Positions 16,893 through 23,429 of a stretch of 41,750 nt of DNA are shown one piece after another. The stretch is from a virus, in the IMG/VR virus record IMGVR_UViG_3300021368_000249, positions 1 to 41,750 of that record; one strand, given 5' to 3'. Position 1 is the first letter of the stretch. Each line of letters starts with the position of its first letter. A model generated the notes under the pieces. The model was not told the DNA's origin. It searched no databases and saw only the letters and a list, made by a program, of their open reading frames with translations. Made by a program: the position numbers and the translations under genes.

Positions 16893-17283
16893 ATACCTGA
16901 GAGCACGATAGAGACGATTTAAGAGCACCATACCTATTCTGGAACTGTCATCCACAGTTGTCATACACTCTTCATACAGAGCCATTTAGGACACACAATA
17001 TATAGTATGTTATTTGTATACCTGTTTAAACAGAGGTAAAACATATAGTTGTTTAAACATGTCAAGGGATAAATAAATATTATTTGTAAACAAGTGTTGG
17101 TATATATCAGAGAGCTAGTAGATTTATATACAGGTAGATAATTGAACAAATTATTTACTCCTTTAATGCTAGGAGGATGGAGAGATTAAGGTTGCTTACT
17201 GAGTGAGATACTTAGGAGCTAAGAGTTAAACAAGTAAACGCACACCTAACTCATCTCTTCAGAATCCTGAGAAAGAGAGAACA
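16893..17283. promoter_or_regulatory. Control region of the main early operon
   Basis: About 390 bases without a convincing gene. It holds a hairpin AACTGT/ACAGTT (16943-16959) and the second copy of the ACACAATATATAGT repeat (16993-17018). Two GTTTAAAC sites lie at 17024 and 17051, 27 bp apart, the first extended to CTGTTTAAACAG. AT-rich hexamers such as TATATA near 17102 could be -10 elements but none has a good -35. AGGAGG at 17172 is followed by an ATG that gives only a nine-codon frame. The main early promoter probably lies here, flanked or covered by the palindromes. Confidence 0.5.
16993..17018. repeat. ATATATAG intergenic repeat, copy 2
   Basis: Matches 15666-15690 over ACACAATATATAGT and then GTTATTT, with a two-base insertion. 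It lies just before the paired GTTTAAAC sites. Confidence 0.55.
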
Positions 17284-17463
17284 ATGGAAGAAACAATCAA
17301 AGAGATAAATGGAATACTACGAAGAGCTAGTGTCTATTTACCAGAAGAAAAAGTACAAGCACTACAAGATGACTTGTTGCAATCAGTGTGGAAGAAAATG
17401 CACACAGATACATTAAGCAACTGGGAATCAATCAAAGAACAAGTAGAAGGCAGAGGTGTTTAA
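17284..17463 (+). CDS. Small early protein, 59 residues, unknown
   Basis: ATG 17284 to TAA 17463, beginning MEETIKEINGILRRASVYLP. It is helical and charged, with no motif recognised. It is the first gene of the main early operon. Its stop codon is inside the GTTTAAAC at 17458 and the next ATG follows three bases later, the first of six such junctions. Confidence 0.72.
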   Translation: MEETIKEINGILRRASVYLPEEKVQALQDDLLQSVWKKMHTDTLSNWESIKEQVEGRGV

Positions 17464-17466
17464 ACA

Positions 17467-17694
17467 ATGCCAGATACAGTAGAACAAATAATGTTGTTTG
17501 AATCAGGTGAACTAGATACTGAGGGTATCTTAAATCTATTCAGCAAACTAATTAAGAATGGACAGGCATGGACATTACAAGGAAGTTATGGACGCTATGC
17601 CAGTAGGTTAATAGAACTAGAACTGTTAACTAAAAAAGGTAAAATTACAGACTTTGGTAAAGAGACTGTAAGTAAGAGCAAGGAGAGTGTTTAA
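17467..17694 (+). CDS. Small early protein, 75 residues, unknown
   Basis: Begins MPDTVEQIMLFESGEL. The sequence from LNLFSKLIKNG to RLIELELLTKKGKIT has the rhythm of a small winged or three-helix domain seen in phage early proteins, with a short predicted strand pair at the end. Both of its ends lie at GTTTAAAC junctions. No enzyme motif. Function unknown. Confidence 0.78.
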   Translation: MPDTVEQIMLFESGELDTEGILNLFSKLIKNGQAWTLQGSYGRYASRLIELELLTKKGKITDFGKETVSKSKESV

Positions 17695-17697
17695 ACA

Positions 17698-18633
17698 ATG
17701 ACACAAGAAATAAAAGAAACAATAACAAAAGGACAAGCTATGGATATTGCAGACGCAAAGAAATTCAATGCTGATGTAGAGAATGTAGATGTCAATGGTG
17801 GCAAACCATGGAAGAGTACAGATGGTTTTAAGCCAGTAAGAGAGTACACATTAGAAGACAAGCTAGACTTCCTAGACTTTGATGTTAATGGTATCTATGG
17901 ACATGGTAGTGCTGTGTTTAAACAGCGACTATATCTTACAACAGATAGACACCAAGGTGGTATCAGTCTCACTGGATATGCTAGTAAGGATAAAGAAAAC
18001 AGAAGAGATAGAGAATCAGCAAACTTTTCTATCTACTTTGATAGCAAAGAACAGATTGTACGATTCGCAGAACAGTGTTTAAACATGCTGTTAGTAGCTG
18101 AGGAATCTACAGCACTAAGGGAGAGATACGAAGGCAACTGGGTAGATGGTAGACATCCAGATGTATTAGCACACTTCCCATCTTTATTAGATAGAACTAA
18201 ATGCAGAACTGGTAGATACTACTGGGATGGTAGTTTAAACAAGGTGGTAGAGATAACCAAAGATACACCAGAAGAAATCCTAGACGCTCATGGTGGTTAT
18301 GATGTTGATGAGGATGGCAACTTTGAGCAAGACTATGATAATGAGAGTGCAGAAGATATGTTAGAAGGTCTACTAGCAGGTATAGAATCTAACTGGGATA
18401 CAGAGAGATGGCAAGGCATACGACTAGCAGACTTACAGACAGGCATAGGAGCAAATAGGTGGAACGCTGATGGTATATCACAACGCAAAGGTAAGAATCC
18501 AGAGGACAAGAGAAGAAAACAATGGACTACTACTTTTAAATATACTGATGGCACAAGTGAGACACTTATAGGTTATTGGGAAATAACTAGAGGTGGAACA
18601 TTACAAAGAAACAACTGGAAGGAAAACAACTAG
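17698..18633 (+). CDS. Early protein, 311 residues, unknown
   Basis: The longest gene in the first half of the early operon. It has a charged N-terminus, a β-rich centre (GHGSAVFKQRLYLTTDRHQGG), a very acidic stretch around residues 190-230 and a Trp-rich C-terminal part (WTTTFKYTDG, LIGYWEITRG). No family is recognised. AGGAG lies upstream of the ATG with the palindrome in between. Three further GTTTAAAC sites fall inside the gene in different frames, encoding V-F-K-Q, C-L-N-M and L-N-K. Confidence 0.85.
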   Translation: MTQEIKETITKGQAMDIADAKKFNADVENVDVNGGKPWKSTDGFKPVREYTLEDKLDFLDFDVNGIYGHGSAVFKQRLYLTTDRHQGGISLTGYASKDKENRRDRESANFSIYFDSKEQIVRFAEQCLNMLLVAEESTALRERYEGNWVDGRHPDVLAHFPSLLDRTKCRTGRYYWDGSLNKVVEITKDTPEEILDAHGGYDVDEDGNFEQDYDNESAEDMLEGLLAGIESNWDTERWQGIRLADLQTGIGANRWNADGISQRKGKNPEDKRRKQWTTTFKYTDGTSETLIGYWEITRGGTLQRNNWKENN

Positions 18634-18647
18634 AAAGTGATGACAGC

Positions 18648-18673
18648 AGAGAGGTAAGTAGCCCTACCTCTCT
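18648..18673 (+). other. Intercistronic hairpin
   Basis: AGAGAGGTA/TACCTCTCT, a perfect 9-bp stem with an 8-nt loop, five bases before GTTTAAAC 18678. No T tract follows, so it is more likely a processing or stability element, or a partial terminator, than a strong terminator. Confidence 0.6.
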
Positions 18674-18699
18674 AGCTGTTTAAACAAAAAGGAGAAACA

Positions 18700-19254
18700 A
18701 TGGCAGAAGAATATTCAATACACGAAGTAATTATCTCAGATAGCAAAGGCAATCTATTTAATTATCACAGCGACTACATGAATGAGAATTTTAGTTATGA
18801 CAAAGAGCATGACCAAATCTCAGAGTACAAGTCAGAGTACAAGCCAACACAAATTAAAGAAATGTTAAAAGAAGAATTGGAATTGTTTCAATATTACATA
18901 GATGAAGGACTGTTTAATTACGACAGTGAGAAGGACATGACATTAGGATATGTTGAGACGACTGCTGATGAAGTAATTGAAAAGATTAAGAAGTGGGATT
19001 TTTCTCCCTTAGATAATCTAATAAGACACTACACAAGAATAACTTTATTAAGAGAGTTAGTAGGACAACCTTTAAATGCAAAGGAGGAGCAGTTAGCTAA
19101 GGACTTACACAACACAGTGGAAGTAGTACAACAGTTGTGGCAGTGTATAAGAAGAGAATACACATACCAAGAATCTAAAGTACACATGAAAGCATTCCAA
19201 GAAGGCAAGACTACTGCTAAGCAATTAGTAATAATAGACAAGGAGGATGTTTAA
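18700..19254 (+). CDS. Early protein, 184 residues, unknown
   Basis: Begins MAEEYSIHEVIISDSKGN, is acidic and mostly helical, with LVGQPLNAKEEQLAKDLH near the middle. No recognised domain. It has a good AAGGAG ribosome site six bases before the ATG, unlike the palindrome-junction genes, because here the GTTTAAAC (18678) lies before the ribosome site. Its stop lies in the next palindrome (19249). Confidence 0.8.
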   Translation: MAEEYSIHEVIISDSKGNLFNYHSDYMNENFSYDKEHDQISEYKSEYKPTQIKEMLKEELELFQYYIDEGLFNYDSEKDMTLGYVETTADEVIEKIKKWDFSPLDNLIRHYTRITLLRELVGQPLNAKEEQLAKDLHNTVEVVQQLWQCIRREYTYQESKVHMKAFQEGKTTAKQLVIIDKEDV

Positions 19255-19257
19255 ACA

Positions 19258-19635
19258 ATGAATGATGTAAGAAAATATCAAGGGTATGTAAACCAAACCT
19301 TGATGGACGCAGGTAAACACAACGACATAAATTATATAAAGATAATGCACAGCTTGTTTAAACAAGGTCATCTTAACTTTGAACAATGCACAATGTTCTT
19401 TAGAACTCTGATTAGGAAGGCAGACCAGAAGGCATACAGAGAATTCCTTGATGTAAATAAGGCAGTGGCAGACCAAGTACAAGACATGTTGGACTATGGA
19501 TGGATAACACAAGATGGTGAGTACACAGAGCACTGTTTAAACAAACTCAAAGAGATGGGATTTGGTATGACAATGGGAGAGACTAAGCCAATAAACTTGC
19601 CAAATGGTATGGAACTTATGGAGGAGGAACAGTAA
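19258..19635 (+). CDS. Early protein, 125 residues, unknown
   Basis: Begins MNDVRKYQGYVNQTLMDAG. It is helical with many aromatic and methionine residues; no motif is recognised. It starts at a GTTTAAACAATG junction with AGGAGG just before the palindrome. Two internal GTTTAAAC sites (19356, in a 14-bp perfect palindrome, and 19535) encode L-F-K-Q and C-L-N-K, in different frames. Coupled to the next gene by TAATG. Confidence 0.78.
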   Translation: MNDVRKYQGYVNQTLMDAGKHNDINYIKIMHSLFKQGHLNFEQCTMFFRTLIRKADQKAYREFLDVNKAVADQVQDMLDYGWITQDGEYTEHCLNKLKEMGFGMTMGETKPINLPNGMELMEEEQ

Positions 19636-19883
19636 TGCCAAGTAGTTTAGAGTACGAATATCCAGTCAGGGATTATGGTGTAAGAATATATATAAAACCA
19701 TTAGATGCTATTGATTTATCAGTAGTGTGTGATGAGACAGAGATAGGTAATAGAGCAAGAGAACATGCTGATTATATTATTGCTGAAGTTGTTGACCAAG
19801 TTAAAAAACAGCTAGAAGATATAGAGCTAGGTAGTGGTATAGCAGTTGTAGAAAAACGACCTGCAAACTGGATGGATGTTTAA
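19635..19883 (+). CDS. Small early protein, 82 residues, unknown
   Basis: Begins MPSSLEYEYPVRDYGVRIYIK. An N-terminal β hairpin-like region is followed by an acidic helix. No family is recognised. The start is the TAATG overlap preceded by GGAGG; the stop is in GTTTAAAC 19878. Confidence 0.75.
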   Translation: MPSSLEYEYPVRDYGVRIYIKPLDAIDLSVVCDETEIGNRAREHADYIIAEVVDQVKKQLEDIELGSGIAVVEKRPANWMDV

Positions 19884-19886
19884 ACA

Positions 19887-20003
19887 ATGACAGACAGTCT
19901 ATGTATTGTATGCAAAACTAACCCAAAAGAATTTAAAATTGTGGATTCAGTTTTAGTGTGCTGTGTAGATTGTAATTATAAGGAAGAAAACAAGGAGAGA
20001 TAA
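19887..20003 (+). CDS. CxxC micro-protein, 38 residues
   Basis: ATG 19887 (GTTTAAACAATG junction) to TAA 20003, directly followed by the next ATG. The product begins MTDSLCIVCKTN and has CIVC and CCVDC, a compact four- or five-cysteine zinc site, with a basic/acidic tail. One of several such micro-proteins here. A small zinc-binding regulator or inhibitor of a host protein is plausible; function is unknown. Confidence 0.68.
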   Translation: MTDSLCIVCKTNPKEFKIVDSVLVCCVDCNYKEENKER

Positions 20004-20225
20004 ATGGAGACATACATAATAGTAGGAGCTGTGATTGTAGCATGGATATGGAGTGGACTGTTAGCAGACAGGTACGCACTAAGGAAGGCATACAAGGAGC
20101 AGTACAGACTACATAACATAATGACTAACAGATACAACTTTGTAGTTGATATGTTAAATGAAGAACAGCAGATTATATTACACAAGTGGTATGTAGATAC
20201 CAATGTTATAGAGGAAGGTGTTTAA
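20004..20225 (+). CDS. Small membrane protein, 73 residues
   Basis: The N-terminus METYIIVGAVIVAWIWSGLL is a single membrane helix with no cleavage site. It is followed by a basic, then mixed helical cytoplasmic-type segment (RYALRKAYKEQYRL). Good AAGGAG upstream. Probably a membrane-anchored early protein, possibly affecting host envelope or superinfection (inference). Confidence 0.75.
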   Translation: METYIIVGAVIVAWIWSGLLADRYALRKAYKEQYRLHNIMTNRYNFVVDMLNEEQQIILHKWYVDTNVIEEGV

Positions 20226-20228
20226 ACA

Positions 20229-20354
20229 ATGCCAATATTTAGAGTAGTAATAGAAGTAGACGAACCATCTTTGGAGGACGCTGAAGACCATATACAAAGT
20301 CTTAGTGGCAGTGATTTAGTAGATGAGATAGTAGAAGTAGAAGAGGAGGAATAA
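20229..20354 (+). CDS. Acidic micro-protein, 41 residues
   Basis: ATG 20229, three bases after the GTTTAAAC of the previous stop, to TAA 20354. Begins MPIFRVVIEVDEPSLEDAE and ends in a run of Glu. The β-strand then helix pattern resembles that of the next gene, to which it is coupled by TAATG. Possibly a pair of related small proteins. Confidence 0.65.
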   Translation: MPIFRVVIEVDEPSLEDAEDHIQSLSGSDLVDEIVEVEEEE

Positions 20355-20554
20355 TGAGTGATGTATACGAGATTGTTAGTACAAGCAGTGAAGATGCAAA
20401 CAAATTAACTGTGGACTTTACCTTCTCTTCAGATGTATCTAAAGAAGACGCAATAGCACAGATAGATAGCTTAGTATCTTTAGCAGACGACAACGCAGAG
20501 ATAGAATTTGTAGACCATGAACCTAAATTCTGGGAGATAAGTCAATTTAACTGA
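20354..20554 (+). CDS. Acidic small protein, 66 residues
   Basis: Begins MSDVYEIVSTSSEDANKL. It shows an alternating strand/helix pattern and strong net negative charge, a feature seen in DNA-mimic and anti-host proteins, but nothing specific is recognised. Coupled to the upstream gene by TAATG with GAGGAGG as ribosome site. Confidence 0.72.
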   Translation: MSDVYEIVSTSSEDANKLTVDFTFSSDVSKEDAIAQIDSLVSLADDNAEIEFVDHEPKFWEISQFN

Positions 20555-20567
20555 GGTCTATGTTTAA

Positions 20568-20605
20568 ACAAGGTGTAAGTTTTATTCATTGTACTTGCAC
20601 CTTGT
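20568..20605 (+). other. 13-bp hairpin beside a GTTTAAAC site
   Basis: ACAAGGTGTAAGT (20568-20580) pairs with ACTTGCACCTTGT (20593-20605), 12 Watson-Crick pairs and one G-U, around a 12-nt loop. It overlaps the last bases of GTTTAAAC 20562. No T tract. Probably an mRNA processing or stability element within the operon. Confidence 0.65.
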
Positions 20606-20635
20606 ACCTCAATAGTTATTTACATAGGAGAAAAC

Positions 20636-20677
20636 ATGGAGTATAATTCAATAGAGGATTACATAGGAGAACTATGA
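20636..20677 (+). CDS. Possible 13-residue peptide
   Basis: ATG 20636 behind TAGGAGAAAAC, stop overlapping the next ATG as ATGA (MEYNSIEDYIGEL). The phrase TTACATAGGAGAA occurs both before and inside it (about 20620 and 20660), a short tandem duplication that may have copied the ribosome site. It may be a coupling leader for the 52-residue gene. Confidence 0.4.
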   Translation: MEYNSIEDYIGEL

Positions 20678-20832
20678 TATATCAAGTACGAAGTACAAGT
20701 GTGTATGGTGGAGTGATGACTTGGGAATACAACAACAAGTATGACGCACAATGCAAAGTACGAGAACTTAAAGACTTAGGTGGTATGTTTTTGGTTAAGC
20801 TAGTTGAGATACCAGTAGCAGAAACAGTCTAA
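20674..20832 (+). CDS. Small early protein, 52 residues
   Basis: ATG 20674 to TAA 20832, beginning MIYQVRSTSVYGGVMTWEYN. It has a two-strand then helix pattern, ending in a hydrophobic strand. AGGAG lies in the overlapping 13-codon frame. No family is recognised. Confidence 0.65.
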   Translation: MIYQVRSTSVYGGVMTWEYNNKYDAQCKVRELKDLGGMFLVKLVEIPVAETV

Positions 20833-20866
20833 GCGAAACAAAAGAAGAAGAGAAGGAGGTGGGCTT

Positions 20867-21088
20867 ATGCCTAATATATTTGACGACCCTAAAAGTATCA
20901 AGACATGGGCAATTAAATTAGCAAATGCTTGTGGTGGACAGAAGGTAGAAAAAGGATTACTACTTACCAGTTTAAACACGAAGAGAATAGGTGAGTTGTT
21001 AGACGAATTTGTTGCCGACCATAATGAGAACACACAAAAGATAGCACTGCAGATGCAGGAGCAGGAAGAAAACAAGGAGGAAGAATGA
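20867..21088 (+). CDS. Small early protein, 73 residues, unknown
   Basis: Begins MPNIFDDPKSIKTWAIKLA. It is helical and ends in a Gln/Glu-rich tail, with a strong AAGGAGG ribosome site. It overlaps the HTH gene by four bases (ATGA). An internal GTTTAAAC (20970) encodes S-L-N-T. It may act with the HTH protein as a pair, as the overlap implies a fixed ratio. Confidence 0.75.
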   Translation: MPNIFDDPKSIKTWAIKLANACGGQKVEKGLLLTSLNTKRIGELLDEFVADHNENTQKIALQMQEQEENKEEE

Positions 21089-21393
21089 GCGAATTACAAA
21101 TTATAAATGATTCTTTTATTACTGGTAGTGATGGCAAGGTCAGTTATGTCAATGGTGTTGAGATGTTCTTTAAAGATATACCAGAAGGTCAGCATGAAGA
21201 TAGACTTGTATATCTTACAGAGTTAATCAAAGACAATAGACTACTAGAAAAAAAATTGTCTCAACAAAGAGCTAGACTTATTACATACATAGTCAAGAAC
21301 AAGATAATGTCTGTTATAAAAGTAGCAGAGATTATAAAAGTAAGTAGGCAGAGAGTCTACAAGATTATAGAAAGCAAACAGGAGGAAGAATAG
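21085..21393 (+). CDS. Small helix-turn-helix protein
   Basis: 102 residues. The N-terminal half is mixed; the C-terminal end (residues ~75-97, VIKVAEIIKVSRQRVYKII) is a good helix-turn-helix with a basic recognition helix, followed by an acidic tail. Residues 45-70 form a possible dimer coil. It is the only free-standing HTH protein I recognise in the genome, making it a candidate to bind GTTTAAAC, though that link is inference. It lies directly before the annealing protein gene. Confidence 0.75.
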   Translation: MSELQIINDSFITGSDGKVSYVNGVEMFFKDIPEGQHEDRLVYLTELIKDNRLLEKKLSQQRARLITYIVKNKIMSVIKVAEIIKVSRQRVYKIIESKQEEE

Positions 21394-21394
21394 T

Positions 21395-22360
21395 ATGGAC
21401 GATAAAAAGATAAAAGAAATTACTAAACCATTTAGTAAAGATGAAATTAAAAAAGCACCTAAAGGTAAGTTCGGTCAGTATGTACCACACCATTTAGTCA
21501 CTAAGCGTTTAAACAAGGTGGCTTATGGAGAGTGGTCTCACACATTAAAAGAAGTTGTTAGAAATTCTAATGGTGAGATTAGAGCAGTTGTCACTACCTT
21601 TACATTATGGGGAGTAAGCCATGATGAAGTTGGGGATGTAGATAATGTTGATGTTAAAAACAACAACACTGAAGGCAACCTTTTAAAACTTTGTATGAGT
21701 GACGCACTAAAGCGTGGAGCTATGCGTCACAATATTGGATTACATCTTTGGACTGGTGATATTACAGAAGAAGAATTTTATTCAGGTCAAGATGATAATG
21801 TTGAAGTAGCAAAAGTAGACAAGCGTAAAAAAGAAAACAAGCCGACACAAAAAGTCAAGGATATAACTGAAGAATCTATCAAGAAGTTTGAAGAGGACAT
21901 TGGTTATAAGAAGGTGGCTAAACAAATAGCAAGTGTTATTGAAGGATTTGATTTACCTAAAGATATAGAGAACCAAGCTAAGCAAACATCTTATACACAA
22001 TTTACTGGACAAGGTAATGACAAAGATGTAGAGAAGTGGGATAACAATATGATTGGTCAATACCTTGACTTGTTTGAACAGATAGCAAATGAGATTGGTG
22101 ATAAGGCAGAGCAAGAAGGAATTATTGCAGATGTCTTTGGAGAAGTAGAACAAAAACCTGTTATGAAAAACCCAGGGGATAGCCCAACTGAAAAACAGAT
22201 GGAGAAGTTTAACCAAGCTATCAGTAAATCAACAGACAAAGGCGACATGGACTTAGTTAAAAAAGCAAAGAAGTTTTTAGCTGATGGTCTACTCACAAAA
22301 GGTAATGTATTTGACTGGATAGATAATGATGGAGACTGGTCATTAAAGGATGGTTCATAG
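21395..22360 (+). CDS. Rad52-like single-strand annealing protein
   Basis: A 321-residue protein. The N-terminal ~125 residues have the Rad52/22-type pattern: YVPHHLVTKRLNKV, then GEWSHTL, a β-rich section and DALKRGAMRHNIGLHLW. In phages this family anneals single strands during recombination-dependent replication and repair. The rest is a Lys/Glu-rich linker and a C-terminal helical domain (~250-321) that may bind partners. GTTTAAAC at 21507 lies in the LNK codons. It is followed by a gene with an SSB-like tail and, three genes on, a nuclease, forming a recombination module. Confidence 0.82.
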   Translation: MDDKKIKEITKPFSKDEIKKAPKGKFGQYVPHHLVTKRLNKVAYGEWSHTLKEVVRNSNGEIRAVVTTFTLWGVSHDEVGDVDNVDVKNNNTEGNLLKLCMSDALKRGAMRHNIGLHLWTGDITEEEFYSGQDDNVEVAKVDKRKKENKPTQKVKDITEESIKKFEEDIGYKKVAKQIASVIEGFDLPKDIENQAKQTSYTQFTGQGNDKDVEKWDNNMIGQYLDLFEQIANEIGDKAEQEGIIADVFGEVEQKPVMKNPGDSPTEKQMEKFNQAISKSTDKGDMDLVKKAKKFLADGLLTKGNVFDWIDNDGDWSLKDGS

Positions 22361-22657
22361 GTGTCACTTGAGAGTGCAGGGCAAATCTTTAATGTAGATA
22401 AACTTAAATCTAAATTAAAAGAGAGATACCCTAACCATAACTTTGATGTTGTAGCTCAACCAGATACTAAACATAAAGCACCACATGTCTGTTTAAACAA
22501 CAAGATATTTTATACAGACATGGAGGGCAACACATATTGTGGAGCAAGATACAAACAAACAGAAGAAGATAACTACCATAAGTGGACATACCAAGTGTGT
22601 CATGCCATGGTAAAAAAAGCAGACCAAGGAGGTAATCAAGATGTCATCCCCTTTTGA
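22361..22657 (+). CDS. Protein with SSB-like C-terminal tip, 98 residues, GTG start
   Basis: The GTG start follows the upstream TAG with no gap. The frame begins SLESAGQIFNVDKLK and has a β-rich centre (APHVCLNNKIFYTDMEGNTY). It ends GGNQDVIPF, close to the D-D-I-P-F tip by which bacterial SSB recruits repair proteins. It lacks a clear OB-fold signature. It may be a recombination accessory that binds the same host partners as SSB; this is inference from the tail and the neighbouring annealing protein. Confidence 0.68.
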   Translation: MSLESAGQIFNVDKLKSKLKERYPNHNFDVVAQPDTKHKAPHVCLNNKIFYTDMEGNTYCGARYKQTEEDNYHKWTYQVCHAMVKKADQGGNQDVIPF

Positions 22658-22835
22658 AGAGATGAGCAAACCATTACAAGAGTTTTGGATTAGACAAAAA
22701 GAAGTAGGTAATGTTAAAGCTGTACCACGAGGAGCTAACTGTATGCTGTGTGCCAGTGAATTAACAGACCAAGATGAAGACCATAGTGTATGTAATATAT
22801 GTTGGGTAAAGCTAGGTGATGATAATGAATTGTAA
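22641..22835 (+). CDS. CxxC zinc-binding small protein, 64 residues
   Basis: Begins MSSPFEEMSKPLQEFWIRQ. The C-terminal half has CMLC and CNIC with 15 residues between, a zinc ribbon. It overlaps the previous gene by 17 nt, with GGAGG upstream, and the next by 11 nt. Probably part of the recombination module or a small transcription modulator. Confidence 0.75.
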   Translation: MSSPFEEMSKPLQEFWIRQKEVGNVKAVPRGANCMLCASELTDQDEDHSVCNICWVKLGDDNEL

Positions 22836-22923
22836 AGAATGTGGATTAGCACCTGAGACTACACTTACACATGATGGCAGATGTGTTGGTTGTATAGCAC
22901 ACATGATAGAGGACTGTGTTTAA
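22825..22923 (+). CDS. CxxC micro-protein, 32 residues
   Basis: ATG 22825 to TAA 22923, with the stop inside GTTTAAAC 22918. The product begins MNCKECGLAPETTL and contains CKEC and CVGC plus a His-rich end, a minimal zinc ribbon. It lies between two real genes with short overlap and no free space, which supports it being coding. Confidence 0.62.
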   Translation: MNCKECGLAPETTLTHDGRCVGCIAHMIEDCV

Positions 22924-22926
22924 ACA

Positions 22927-23403
22927 ATGAGCAATACATACAAAGACACATACGAATCAAGAAACAGTGGTGAAGACATGGCAGACTTGGCAATGCAAAA
23001 ACATTTAGAAGCTAATGAATGTGTAGAGTATATAGATTACTTACGCATAGGAACTGACCCTAAAGAAAACAAACTGGACTTGTTCTGGTATGCAACAAAG
23101 ATACTACTGCTACCAGATTACATACTGGTTCGTAAAGGATATATATACTTTATAGAAGTTAAAGGAACTAACAAACTTAAAGCAGAAGACTACTACAAGA
23201 TACAAGAGATGGCATTTAAAGGTTCAAGATTTAAAGAAGTCAAGGTAGGTATCATGTATTTTAAAAGCATAAATGCAGACCCAGTGTGGATAGACCACCA
23301 TAAATTATATGATTACTGGACTGACCCAAGAATACCATTACAGTATTATCCAGAAAAAGATTTTATGGGCAACGCCAAAGCGTACAAAGAACTACCTGTT
23401 TAA
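22927..23403 (+). CDS. PD-(D/E)XK nuclease
   Basis: 158 residues with the nuclease core LPDYILVRKGYIYFIEVKG: Asp64 and then Glu77-Val-Lys79, the PD-(D/E)XK signature. A GED near residues 15-17 may be the N-terminal acidic residue. Such small phage nucleases act as junction resolvases or exonucleases. It is the last gene of the early block, starts at a GTTTAAACAATG junction and ends in another GTTTAAAC (23398). Confidence 0.82.
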   Translation: MSNTYKDTYESRNSGEDMADLAMQKHLEANECVEYIDYLRIGTDPKENKLDLFWYATKILLLPDYILVRKGYIYFIEVKGTNKLKAEDYYKIQEMAFKGSRFKEVKVGIMYFKSINADPVWIDHHKLYDYWTDPRIPLQYYPEKDFMGNAKAYKELPV

Positions 23404-23409
23404 ACACCG

Positions 23410-23429
23410 ACTATATATTTTTTTATAGT
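23410..23429. terminator. Hairpin between convergent early and late genes
   Basis: ACTATA/TATAGT with an 8-nt T-rich loop. It overlaps the stop codon of the metallophosphoesterase on the minus strand and lies seven bases after the nuclease stop on the plus strand. The stem is short and AT-only, so termination is probably weak, yet it is the only candidate at this convergent junction. Confidence 0.4.

Larger units (their letters stand above)
15933..23405. repeat. Dispersed 8-bp palindrome GTTTAAAC (34 copies genome-wide; densest here)
   Basis: Starts of the copies seen by eye are: 5746, 8009, 15933, 15969, 16495, 16823, 17024, 17051, 17458, 17689, 17916, 18077, 18233, 18678, 19249, 19356, 19535, 19878, 20220, 20562, 20970, 21507, 22491, 22918, 23398, 24277, 27048, 27543, 28578, 31907, 32599, 36961, 37291 and 41235. 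Most are flanked as TGTTTAAACA; the longest perfect palindromes are 14 bp (19353-19366) and 16 bp (37287-37302). At this base composition about 1.5 copies are expected in the genome. Copies occur between genes, at stop/start junctions and inside genes in all three frames, so selection is on the DNA or RNA, not on a peptide. Binding factor unknown. Confidence 0.9.

Noticed and set aside
22493-22852. 119-codon minus-strand frame
   Set aside because: Antisense to three overlapping plus-strand genes, with no ribosome site; product is not protein-like.
15933-23405. CRISPR array or IS ends explaining the GTTTAAAC repeats
   Set aside because: Spacing is irregular, the repeat is only 8-10 bp, copies sit inside conserved genes, and no transposase or cas gene is present.
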